Shown here: piece after piece, positions 51,323-59,616 of the stretch
Layout of the letters: every line of letters begins with the position of its first letter
Numbering within the stretch: position 1 is the first letter of the stretch
Position numbers and translations under genes: made by a program
DNA from: Bellilinea sp040754815
GTDB lineage: Bacteria; Chloroflexota; Anaerolineae; Anaerolineales; Anaerolineaceae
Direction: 5' to 3'
DNA: 64,000 nt
NCBI GenBank assembly: GCA_040754815.1
Contig: JBFMBX010000003.1
Coordinates: 1 to 64,000 of the forward strand
Notes under the pieces: model-generated
What the model saw: the letters and a program-made list of their open reading frames with translations, nothing else
What the model was told of the DNA's origin: nothing
Databases searched by the model: none

Positions 51323-52267
51323 TTATTTTTGCCATGGAAAATTGGTGGTTGAAATCCGCGGGGGATTCAACCACGCCAGCCAGCCGCTCTGATGCCTTTT
51401 TTCCGTGGTTTGTTTTTCAAAGCCGATCATGAAAAGACTGGCAGCGACGAAAAATGCCCCAATCCATTGAGTGATACTCAATGTTTCTCCCAACCAGAGC
51501 CGTGCCAGCGCAACCGTAACGATTAATTCTCCCAGACCTAACAAGGCGGTTTGCAGGCCGCCTAATTTTTTGACCCCCATGAATAATGTCAGGCGAGCCA
51601 GAAAAGTAATCACACCCATACCGATCAACGGTAACCACGAGGGGTTGTCAGCCGGAAGTTGACGGTCAAAAAGCAGGTAACCAGATAATACGGTGATTCC
51701 CATGCCAAGCAGGGTATAAAAGGTGACGGTTGGAGGAGGCGCTTCGTATAAAATTCTTTGATTGATGATCAGATGGAGCCCATAGAAAGCAGCGGAAATG
51801 ATCATGAAAAGTGAACCCATCCAATCCACATGGCCGGTTGATGTGTTCAATAGTAAATAAGCGCCGGGAAGTGCAAGGGATAAACGAAAAATTGTCAGCC
51901 GGGAAATTGTCTGGCGGTCGAGCAGCAGCCAGAAGGCCACAAAGAGGGGGTAGAAAGAATACAGTAAATGTCCGATGCTTGCATCCAGACGAGAAAGGGC
52001 GATGTAGTAAAAAATCGAACCAATACCATTGATAAAACCTGCCAGAAAACAACCGATCAGACCGACAGGGTAAATGTAAAAATACGGGCGTTGAAACAGC
52101 ATAAAAACCGCCAGCAGGGTGACGGCGAGTGTCGTCCGCACTGCCACCACAGCAAGGGGTGAAAAACCGGCGAGCAAAGCCTGTTTGCCGAAAATGGGCA
52201 ATAACCCCAGCAGAATGGCCGAGGTTAATGCGGCATTAATCCCCTGACTGCGAGTGTTGCGTTCCAT
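51323..52267 (-). CDS. DMT-superfamily (EamA) transporter
   Basis: 314 aa with ten hydrophobic segments in two EamA halves (about 10-140 and 150-290), ending in a short cytoplasmic tail. The family includes RhtA-type threonine/homoserine exporters and many other small-metabolite transporters. It is 34 nt downstream of the threonine-synthase-like gene on the same strand, so export or uptake of a related amino acid is possible. A T9 run and no ribosome site precede the ATG. Confidence 0.9.
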   Translation of the reverse strand: MERNTRSQGINAALTSAILLGLLPIFGKQALLAGFSPLAVVAVRTTLAVTLLAVFMLFQRPYFYIYPVGLIGCFLAGFINGIGSIFYYIALSRLDASIGHLLYSFYPLFVAFWLLLDRQTISRLTIFRLSLALPGAYLLLNTSTGHVDWMGSLFMIISAAFYGLHLIINQRILYEAPPPTVTFYTLLGMGITVLSGYLLFDRQLPADNPSWLPLIGMGVITFLARLTLFMGVKKLGGLQTALLGLGELIVTVALARLWLGETLSITQWIGAFFVAASLFMIGFEKQTTEKRHQSGWLAWLNPPRISTTNFPWQK

Positions 52268-52301
52268 CGTAAAAAAAAACAGGGTGATGGCGGATTTGTA
52301 T

Positions 52302-53987
52302 TTACTTCAAGAAAGCCCGTACCTCGTCCAGCAAGTCATCGCTCATAAAGTCCCCTTTCTGCATTAAGGTTTGAATGTGACCGCGTAAACGTTCTTTTTC
52401 ACCGGCGCTTAATTCTTTGGCGGTGATGACAATAATCGGAATTTCAGCGGTGGTGGGGTTGGCTTTTAAGGCTTCCATCACGGCGAACCCATCCATTTCT
52501 GGCATCATCAAATCAAGGATGACCAGGTTTGGCAAATGCCTGCGGATGAGTTCTACTGCTTCCACACCATTGGTGGCTTCGAATAGTTCGTATTCACCTT
52601 GCGATTGTAAGATTCTGCGAATGAGACGCCGCACATCCGGATTGTCATCCACAATGGCGATGCGCGGGAAGCGGTCAATGGCCACCTTGCTGAGGGCGGC
52701 CAGCAGGCCTTCTTCAGGGCTTTCTTCCATCTGGTCAGAGGGTAAAACCACATCCTTAGACCAGCCTTCACCAAGGATGTTTCGCTCGATTGGCATGGTG
52801 TGACCACTGACATTGATTACCACACTTTCATGAGGGGCAATTTGCCCGGCGCGCACCAATTTTATCAAACCGGCTACTGCCACCCCGGCTGCGGGTTCGA
52901 TGGAAAGGCCCTCCATTTTTGCTAAAAAGTGCATGGCCCGGAAAGCCTCTTGATCGCTGACCATTTCAAATGTTCCGCCGGTTTGCAAAATGGACTGGCG
53001 AAGCAGGGTATAGGTGCGGCCGGGATCACCGGTTGCCAGTGTGGCAATGAGGGTATGTGGTGAGCGAACTGGTGTGGCGGTTTCCAAACCTTGGTGCCAG
53101 GCATGAACCATGGGGGCGCATCCTTCCACCTGAATGACCGCAATCTTTGGAATTCGCTCGATGATTCCCATGCGATACAGTTCTTCAAAGCCTTTATAAA
53201 CCCCCAGCGGCCCCATTCCACCGCTCACCGATTGAATGTACCAGTCGGGTGTCTGCCATGGGAGATGACTCAAATCGTCCAAAGGATTCAATGAATTTCC
53301 TTTTTGAGCGGTGAATTGTTCAACGATTTCGTAGGCAATGGTTTTCATCGATTCAACGCTGGTGATGCTTTTTGCACCGGCGTCGAGATAAAGGCCGCGT
53401 TGGCGGGCAAATTCGGCGGCTACTTGTTTCGCCTGATCATAAGAACCGGTAACTTTGATCACCTGAGTCCCATAAAGCGCAACTTCGCGCATTTTTGCTG
53501 CCGGCACAAGACTGGTGAGGAAGGCCCACAATTTAATGCCCGCTCGCGCGGCATACGCAGAATAGGCGATTGCCACATTACCGGTTGAGGCAATGACTGC
53601 TTCGGTAATGCCGGCTTCTTTCAAAGCAGAGATGGTTACGGCTGCCTGTCTGTCTTTGAATGAGGCGGTCGGTCCCTGCCGTTCATCTTTGAGGTAGAGA
53701 TTGGGGTGGCTCAGAATCATCCCCAGGTTCAAGGCTCGCACCAGTGGTGTGCCCCCTTCATTCAAACATAAATCCGGGTTAGGGTTCCGCACTGGTAATA
53801 ATTCTCTGTATCGCCAGATGTTGAATGGCCTCCGTGCAATTAATTGCGGTAGTTTTTCTCCGATGTTGTCATAGTCATAAACTGCTTTGCGCCAAACACT
53901 CCCGCAGCGAGGGCAGGTGGTTTCTTGAGGGGAAAAAGCGGCTTGATGACCACAATCCAGACATTCGATAGTAAACGATAAAGCCAT
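52302..53987 (-). CDS. Threonine-synthase-like PLP enzyme fused to a response-regulator receiver
   Basis: 561 aa. An N-terminal zinc ribbon (CLDCGHQAAF, CPRCGSVW) leads a fold-type II PLP enzyme of the threonine synthase kind: PLP lysine K111 in GPTASFKDRQ, ASTGNVAIAYSAYAARAG, SVSGGMGPLGVYKG for phosphate binding, and VVINVSGH. From about residue 440 a complete receiver domain follows: VDDNPDV, the phospho-Asp D492 in VILDLMMPEMDG, IVITAKE and the lysine in LMQKGDF. No DNA-binding domain is present. It lies 24 nt downstream of a giant hybrid kinase, its likely phosphodonor (inference). Confidence 0.93.
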   Translation of the reverse strand: MALSFTIECLDCGHQAAFSPQETTCPRCGSVWRKAVYDYDNIGEKLPQLIARRPFNIWRYRELLPVRNPNPDLCLNEGGTPLVRALNLGMILSHPNLYLKDERQGPTASFKDRQAAVTISALKEAGITEAVIASTGNVAIAYSAYAARAGIKLWAFLTSLVPAAKMREVALYGTQVIKVTGSYDQAKQVAAEFARQRGLYLDAGAKSITSVESMKTIAYEIVEQFTAQKGNSLNPLDDLSHLPWQTPDWYIQSVSGGMGPLGVYKGFEELYRMGIIERIPKIAVIQVEGCAPMVHAWHQGLETATPVRSPHTLIATLATGDPGRTYTLLRQSILQTGGTFEMVSDQEAFRAMHFLAKMEGLSIEPAAGVAVAGLIKLVRAGQIAPHESVVINVSGHTMPIERNILGEGWSKDVVLPSDQMEESPEEGLLAALSKVAIDRFPRIAIVDDNPDVRRLIRRILQSQGEYELFEATNGVEAVELIRRHLPNLVILDLMMPEMDGFAVMEALKANPTTAEIPIIVITAKELSAGEKERLRGHIQTLMQKGDFMSDDLLDEVRAFLK

Positions 53988-54011
53988 TAATTGGGTAACC
54001 TCATAATTGAA

Positions 54012-57000
54012 TTAGAATTGGATGTGATGTAAGGCTTGCTCGATGTGAGTGAGAAGGTCCTTTTCTCTCAGGTAGCTCTTGTTGAGCATATTCTGGCTGA
54101 AACTGGCCAGCTGGTGATGCTGTTCGGGGGTTAAATCTGCACCGGTGAGTATGATGACGGGTATGTTGCGCCATTCGGTATCGGTGCGGATTTTTTCAAG
54201 GAGTTGAAAGCCATCCAAACCGGGCATGAACAGATCCAGAATGATTGCATCCGGTTTTATGGATCGAATCATATCGAGGGCTTTTTCGCCATCAAAGGCG
54301 GCAAATATTTCAAAATTTTTCTGTTCACTGAGCGTCTTCTGAATCAAACGTTGATCCTCAATGGAATCATCCACTACCAGAATGCGATGAATGCGATTTT
54401 GGCGGTTTAAACGGTAAACAGCGTTGACAAGGTCTTCCTGAAGGAAGGGTTTAACCAGATAGTCGGCAGCCCCAAGGCTGAATCCTTTTTCCTCTTCTTC
54501 CAGAATGCTGCAAATAATGACGGGGATATCGCGGGTTTGAGGATCATTTTTCAGGGCATGGATGACTTGCCAGCCATCTACTTCGGGCATCATCACATCA
54601 AGGGTGATGGCAAAGGGTTTGATGGCTTTGGCTCTTTCGACGGCGAGTCTGGGCTGAGTAAGAGGTATAACTTTGTAACCGCTGGTTTGGAGGAATCTTT
54701 CGTATAGTTTTATTACTTGCAGATCATCATCAATTGCCAGAATCAATTTTTCGGTTTTCGAGAGTACCTCTTCCGACTTTAACTCGCTGGTTTGTTTTTT
54801 GGGTTGTTGAACGGGAAGGGTGAAGAAAAATGCACTACCTTTGCCCACTTCGCTCCAAAGCAATCCAATCCGGCCGCCGTGCAATTCGATGAAAGAACGG
54901 GAAATGGAAAGTCCCAAACCCGTACCGCCGGTTTTGCGGGTTGGAGAGTCATCCACCTGAGAGAAGGGCAGGAACAGTTTTTCACGTCCTTTTTCGTCAA
55001 TGCCCTGACCGGTGTCGGTCACAATGACCATCACCTCGGGTTTATTATCCGGACTGATGGATTTTTTGGCTTCCACCGTAATTGAACCGGCATCGGTGAA
55101 TTTTGCCGCGTTGGAAATAAAGTTGAGCAGTACCTGCCGGATGCGGGTGTTGTCGGCAATGACCACAGGCAGGTCGGGCTCGACGGTGTGCTTGAGCTGA
55201 ATAGGTTTGTCCTTGACCAGCCCAACGGCAGTGGACATGACGGAATTGACCAGATCGGCAATGTTGACTTCTTCGAATTGCAATTCCATCTTGCCCGCTT
55301 CGATCTTGGACAAGTCGAGCACATCGTTGATGAGACCCAGCAGGTGCTGACCGGAATTGTAAATAGAGGTCAAGTCCTGCCGTTGCAGGTCGTTGATCGG
55401 GCCATCAATGCCTTTGAGAATCACGCGCGAAAAGCCGATGATGGAATTCAACGGCGTGCGCAATTCGTGACTCATATTGGCGAGGAATTGAGATTTGAGA
55501 CGGTCCACTTCGCGCATTTCCTGGTAGGCTTTTTGGGCCAGTTCATAAGCGCGGGCATTTTCAATCGCTACGGCAATCTGATCTGCCAGAATCTGGAATA
55601 CGCTGAGGTCATCCGGTTGAAAGGCGTTGGGTCTATCGGATTGAATATCCAGCGCACCGATGATGCGCTCGGCAATGCGCAGAGGGATGCCCAATTCGGA
55701 ACGGGTATCCGGCAAATGGGGGTTGGGCAAATAAATGGGACTTTCTGCAACATTATTAACGAGAATGGGACTGCCTGTGTCGGTAACACGCCCGATAATG
55801 GAGCGCGACCCCACCGCAATCTTAGGCCGTTCATTGAGCACCAGATCGGCTGCAGGGCCGCTTGCCTGTTGAATAACCGCGTGAGTGCCCTCCTCGTTGA
55901 CGAGGAAGATGGCGGTGTGATAAAAACCAAAGCGTTCCCTCAACAAGTTCACGATACGGCGGAGTAATTCATCCTGCGCCAGAACACTGGTCGTATCGCG
56001 TGCAATTTCTGCGGTAGCCTGCAGTTCAAGTGCCCGGCGTTGGGCTTCTTTCAACAGCCGTTGTCTTTCCATTGCCACGGCAATACCACCGCTGACAACA
56101 TTCAGCACACGCACTTCTTCCGCATCATAGACCGCAGGCTGACCGGAAGTAGTTGCCAGTAAGCCAACGATTTTTCCGGCACTGAATAGAGGAACAAAAA
56201 TTCCTGAAGCGATCCCCAACTGCTGCATGGTTTGTTTGGAGACCGGATCAATCCTCGATTCGGCGAGATTATTCACAACGATTGGTTCTTCCCTCAGGTC
56301 TTTGAGAACGGGCAAATGCTCGATGGATTGCCGGTGTTGCTGCCAGAGATTTGAACCGGAAACGGTGGCATTGGCAATAATTTCATATTCCAGTGGCAGA
56401 CCGCTTTGGTCGGAGTAAATTTGAAGAATGGCTACTCTATCGGCATGTGCGGGAAGAATTTCAGTTAATACCAGATCAATTAAATCGTTTGCATCACTTG
56501 CCTGGGCGATGCCGCTGCTGATTCTGTAATAAAGTTCCGTTTCGGCCAGCGCTGTTTGGGTCTGTTCGAACAGGCGCATGTTTTCAATAGCCGTTGCCAT
56601 CTGGTCAACCAGCGGCGGAAAAGTGCGCATTTCTCGAATGGTAAAGAAGTGGAGTCCTTCGGAGAGGAAGAGTAACGCGCCCAGTTGTTTGCGGGCAGCC
56701 CATAAGGGCAAAACCGCAATGGAACGAACAGAGAGCGATTCCAACGCCGAACGGGTGGCGGGTAAAATGCTCAGATCGTAAATATCGTTATAAAAAGCAG
56801 GGGTTTCAACAGAAAGCAGCGGGTTGAAGACATCGTACTCTAATTCAACGCCGATATCCAGAGGAGCGGTACCCCTCCCTGAATGCCAGTTTGCCGCGAT
56901 CTTGAAGCGGGGAGATGAAAGTTGGTCTTCTTGTTCGAAGAGAACCAGAAGGATGCGATTAATTTTTTCATCGGTGATGCCGCCGGCAATTGCCCGCACC

Positions 57001-58865
57001 ATTTCGTGATAATCACCGGCCAGCGCAAGGTTATGGCTGATCTTATACAGCGTTTCGGTTTCATCCAGTGAGGAGCGCAACTGCTCCAGCAGGTCCTGCC
57101 GGACGAACGTGTTTGCCAGCGCATCGGCAGCCACCTGCAGCACACCGATTTCATCATTTTTCCACTGCCGCTCGCTTCTTTGTTCCAGAGCGATGAAACT
57201 GGGGATATCGCGATTGCCCGGCACGCCCAGCAGTAAAATGGAGTGTATACCGCGCTGACGGAGAAATTCTCGCTCCCGGCCTTCAAAGTCATCGGCTTTG
57301 GCAGTGAGCCAGCCTTTTTCTTTCAATGCCGCTGCCCAGTTAGGGAAAAGAGCGGCAGAGAGCGGCTGCCGGACGACCAGATCTGATCCCGGACGAATTT
57401 CAGGCGCGATCCAGTGGTCGGTGACGATCCAGTGCAGCCCCTGTTCATCTTCGCGGGCGCTGGCGAAATAAATGTAGTCGCAACGTGTGGCTTCTCCCAA
57501 ATAGCCCAAAACGACCGGAATACCTCGAACACCGCTTTCTGTCAGCGTGGCGACGGCTTGTGCGACATTAGCCTGATAGCGCTCGCGTTTTTCAATCGCT
57601 TGTAGTGCGGTAGTCACTTCCTGGAACAGGCTGGCGTTTTCCAGTGCGATTGCTACCTGAGAGGCCACCGTGGAGAGCAGGTCAGCCTGAATTTCCGTAA
57701 ATACGGCCTCAGGTTCGAAGGCTTGCAGAAGAATGACCCCCAAAACCCGCTCCGCTGTCACCATTGGGACGGCAAGCAAGGCGGTGGCTGTTGGTTTATC
57801 CGGCGTGATCCCGAGGGCAGTTAATTGCTCTGCAACATTTTGGTTAATGCGGACTACTTTTCGTTCCCGGAATACGTAACTGATGAGGTCGTTTCCTGGT
57901 TGTCGGGGAGAGAGGGGCTGCGCCTGAGAGGCAATTGTATTCACGGGAAATGTAATCATCTGCTGACTTGCATCGAGCATGGCGATAGTCAGGTTGGAGC
58001 AATTGAGCAGCTGCTCAAGGGCTTGCCGTAAAGTTTGGATGATTTGTTCTTTATCGGTAAGGCGGGAGATTTGCTGTCCAATTTCATTGAGGGCTGCCAG
58101 GTCTTTGTTGCGGCGCAGAATTTCCTGCTCGGCGCGGACTCTTTCGTTCAGTTCCTGTTGAACGGCGGCATATAATTCTGCGTTTTCCAGTGCTAACCCG
58201 AGCTGGTTTGCCACTTCCCGCACCAGTAAACGTTCCTCTTCACTCCAACGGCGTTGATCCGCTGCCATTATTTCAAGAATGCCAATTTCTTTCTGGCGTT
58301 TATGCAGCGGCACTGTAATCACAGCGGGGTTATCCAGAGCGGTTTTTTGATGGCTTTTGCCAGATTTATGCCGGCTTTCCTTGGTTTGTTTAACGATGTT
58401 TTCCGGGAAGGAGGGGGGAGGTGTCTGAGGGGGAAGGTCAATGAGCGTTTTATTTTCGGAAAGGGGTTGGGCAAAACCGCGAAAGCCATTGGTTGCGCCA
58501 TTATCACTGACTGATTTGAAAATCGTCAGTCGAACGGGGACACTTCCGCCGTCTTTCGATTGAAATACCAGACTTAACTCAACCGGAAAATTGTTTTGTT
58601 GGAGTGCGTTTTTGAGTGTGGAAGCAGATTTTTCATCCAGCGCAAAAGTATGCAAGGGTTGACCGATCAATTCGGCCGGATTGTACCCGAGACAAGCCGT
58701 CATCGTACTGTCGCAGGTTATATAAAGGCCCTGTTCGTCGGTTTCCCAATTCCATGCGGACGGTGGCAAGGGCAGGGGAGATGAATCTGTAACCTGCTCA
58801 GCCGCTGTTTCGATAATATCTGCAAACAGGTTTTCAAGCCGGTTGAGCAATCGTTTTTTCGACAT
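54012..58865 (-). CDS. Giant multi-GAF hybrid sensor histidine kinase
   Basis: 1617 aa, no transmembrane helix. Order: PAS (about 35-145, GLYITCDSTMTACLGYNPAELIG), a part-GAF, then about five GAF domains up to residue 1100, HisKA with H1133 in NMSHELRTPLNS, HATPase (NFISNAAKFT, DTGQGID, GGTGLGLSISR), and two receivers (TLDVMMPEVDG with LVKPF; ILDLFMPGLDG with NKSY). The large GAF array could integrate several small-molecule or redox signals. It overlaps the ParA-like gene by 32 nt with GGAG before its ATG. It is the only kinase in this cluster and should serve the two upstream GAF sensors that lack a kinase core. Confidence 0.95.
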   Translation of the reverse strand: MSKKRLLNRLENLFADIIETAAEQVTDSSPLPLPPSAWNWETDEQGLYITCDSTMTACLGYNPAELIGQPLHTFALDEKSASTLKNALQQNNFPVELSLVFQSKDGGSVPVRLTIFKSVSDNGATNGFRGFAQPLSENKTLIDLPPQTPPPSFPENIVKQTKESRHKSGKSHQKTALDNPAVITVPLHKRQKEIGILEIMAADQRRWSEEERLLVREVANQLGLALENAELYAAVQQELNERVRAEQEILRRNKDLAALNEIGQQISRLTDKEQIIQTLRQALEQLLNCSNLTIAMLDASQQMITFPVNTIASQAQPLSPRQPGNDLISYVFRERKVVRINQNVAEQLTALGITPDKPTATALLAVPMVTAERVLGVILLQAFEPEAVFTEIQADLLSTVASQVAIALENASLFQEVTTALQAIEKRERYQANVAQAVATLTESGVRGIPVVLGYLGEATRCDYIYFASAREDEQGLHWIVTDHWIAPEIRPGSDLVVRQPLSAALFPNWAAALKEKGWLTAKADDFEGREREFLRQRGIHSILLLGVPGNRDIPSFIALEQRSERQWKNDEIGVLQVAADALANTFVRQDLLEQLRSSLDETETLYKISHNLALAGDYHEMVRAIAGGITDEKINRILLVLFEQEDQLSSPRFKIAANWHSGRGTAPLDIGVELEYDVFNPLLSVETPAFYNDIYDLSILPATRSALESLSVRSIAVLPLWAARKQLGALLFLSEGLHFFTIREMRTFPPLVDQMATAIENMRLFEQTQTALAETELYYRISSGIAQASDANDLIDLVLTEILPAHADRVAILQIYSDQSGLPLEYEIIANATVSGSNLWQQHRQSIEHLPVLKDLREEPIVVNNLAESRIDPVSKQTMQQLGIASGIFVPLFSAGKIVGLLATTSGQPAVYDAEEVRVLNVVSGGIAVAMERQRLLKEAQRRALELQATAEIARDTTSVLAQDELLRRIVNLLRERFGFYHTAIFLVNEEGTHAVIQQASGPAADLVLNERPKIAVGSRSIIGRVTDTGSPILVNNVAESPIYLPNPHLPDTRSELGIPLRIAERIIGALDIQSDRPNAFQPDDLSVFQILADQIAVAIENARAYELAQKAYQEMREVDRLKSQFLANMSHELRTPLNSIIGFSRVILKGIDGPINDLQRQDLTSIYNSGQHLLGLINDVLDLSKIEAGKMELQFEEVNIADLVNSVMSTAVGLVKDKPIQLKHTVEPDLPVVIADNTRIRQVLLNFISNAAKFTDAGSITVEAKKSISPDNKPEVMVIVTDTGQGIDEKGREKLFLPFSQVDDSPTRKTGGTGLGLSISRSFIELHGGRIGLLWSEVGKGSAFFFTLPVQQPKKQTSELKSEEVLSKTEKLILAIDDDLQVIKLYERFLQTSGYKVIPLTQPRLAVERAKAIKPFAITLDVMMPEVDGWQVIHALKNDPQTRDIPVIICSILEEEEKGFSLGAADYLVKPFLQEDLVNAVYRLNRQNRIHRILVVDDSIEDQRLIQKTLSEQKNFEIFAAFDGEKALDMIRSIKPDAIILDLFMPGLDGFQLLEKIRTDTEWRNIPVIILTGADLTPEQHHQLASFSQNMLNKSYLREKDLLTHIEQALHHIQF

Positions 58866-59616
58866 ATTGCAAAATCTCCTGAGCTAATTCGCGGTATTGC
58901 AGTGCAGAACGGCTTTTAGGGGCGTGGTAGATTATTGGCAGACCAGCAATTGAACTTTCCCGCAGGCGGGTATCAATCATAATTACTGTTTCCAAAACAC
59001 CATTTCCAAAACTGGAACGCAATTGTTCACTCATGGTGCGATGAATGCGGTTGCGGCGATCAAACATGGTCAAAAGAAGGCGATAGGTGAGCGTTGGGTT
59101 GTTGGTGGAACGGACGCGGCGAATCAGGTTCATCATGTTTTTCAGCGCGTAAATGGAGAAATATTCCGCCTGCGTTGGAATAATCAACAATTGAGAAGCA
59201 GTCAGGGCGTTGACTACCATTGAACCCAAAAAAGGTGGGCAGTCAAAAAGAACATAATCGAAAGGCAGTGAGGTTTCGGAAAATGCTTTTTTCAAAATAA
59301 ATTCATAATCCGGTTGAGCAGGTGCAAACCGTTCAAAATAACCGAGGTTGTGATTGGAAGGAATCAGATACAAACCCGGAATACCGGTCTCTTTCCACAG
59401 AAGATTGAGGGGCGATCTTTCAGAAACAAGGTTCAGGATGGTAGCATGACCGTTCAAAGGGTCAGAACCTAACGCAAGGGTGAGATTGGCCTGCGAATCC
59501 AAATCCACCAGCAAAACCTGTTTACCGGCTTCAACGAGAGCCGCTCCCAGCGAAAGAGCCGTTGTGGTTTTGGCAACTCCGCCTTTTTCATTGGTGATGG
59601 AGATAAAGTATGTCAT
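58834..59616 (-). CDS. ParA/MinD-family ATPase
   Basis: 260 aa. Deviant Walker A NEKGGVAKTTTA, switch I region LLVDLDSQANLTLALG, and YVLFDCPPFLGSMVVNALTAS. No ParB or parS-like neighbour is present and it sits between sensor genes, overlapping both (ATGA upstream, 32 nt downstream), so it is a signalling-cluster ParA rather than a chromosome partitioner. Such ATPases are known to position chemoreceptor arrays and other protein clusters; a similar role for these sensors is an inference. Confidence 0.93.
   Translation of the reverse strand: MTYFISITNEKGGVAKTTTALSLGAALVEAGKQVLLVDLDSQANLTLALGSDPLNGHATILNLVSERSPLNLLWKETGIPGLYLIPSNHNLGYFERFAPAQPDYEFILKKAFSETSLPFDYVLFDCPPFLGSMVVNALTASQLLIIPTQAEYFSIYALKNMMNLIRRVRSTNNPTLTYRLLLTMFDRRNRIHRTMSEQLRSSFGNGVLETVIMIDTRLRESSIAGLPIIYHAPKSRSALQYRELAQEILQYVEKTIAQPA

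Noticed and set aside
58834..59616. Chromosome-partitioning ParA
   Set aside because: No parB, parS-like sites or origin genes are near; it is embedded and overlapping within a sensor operon.
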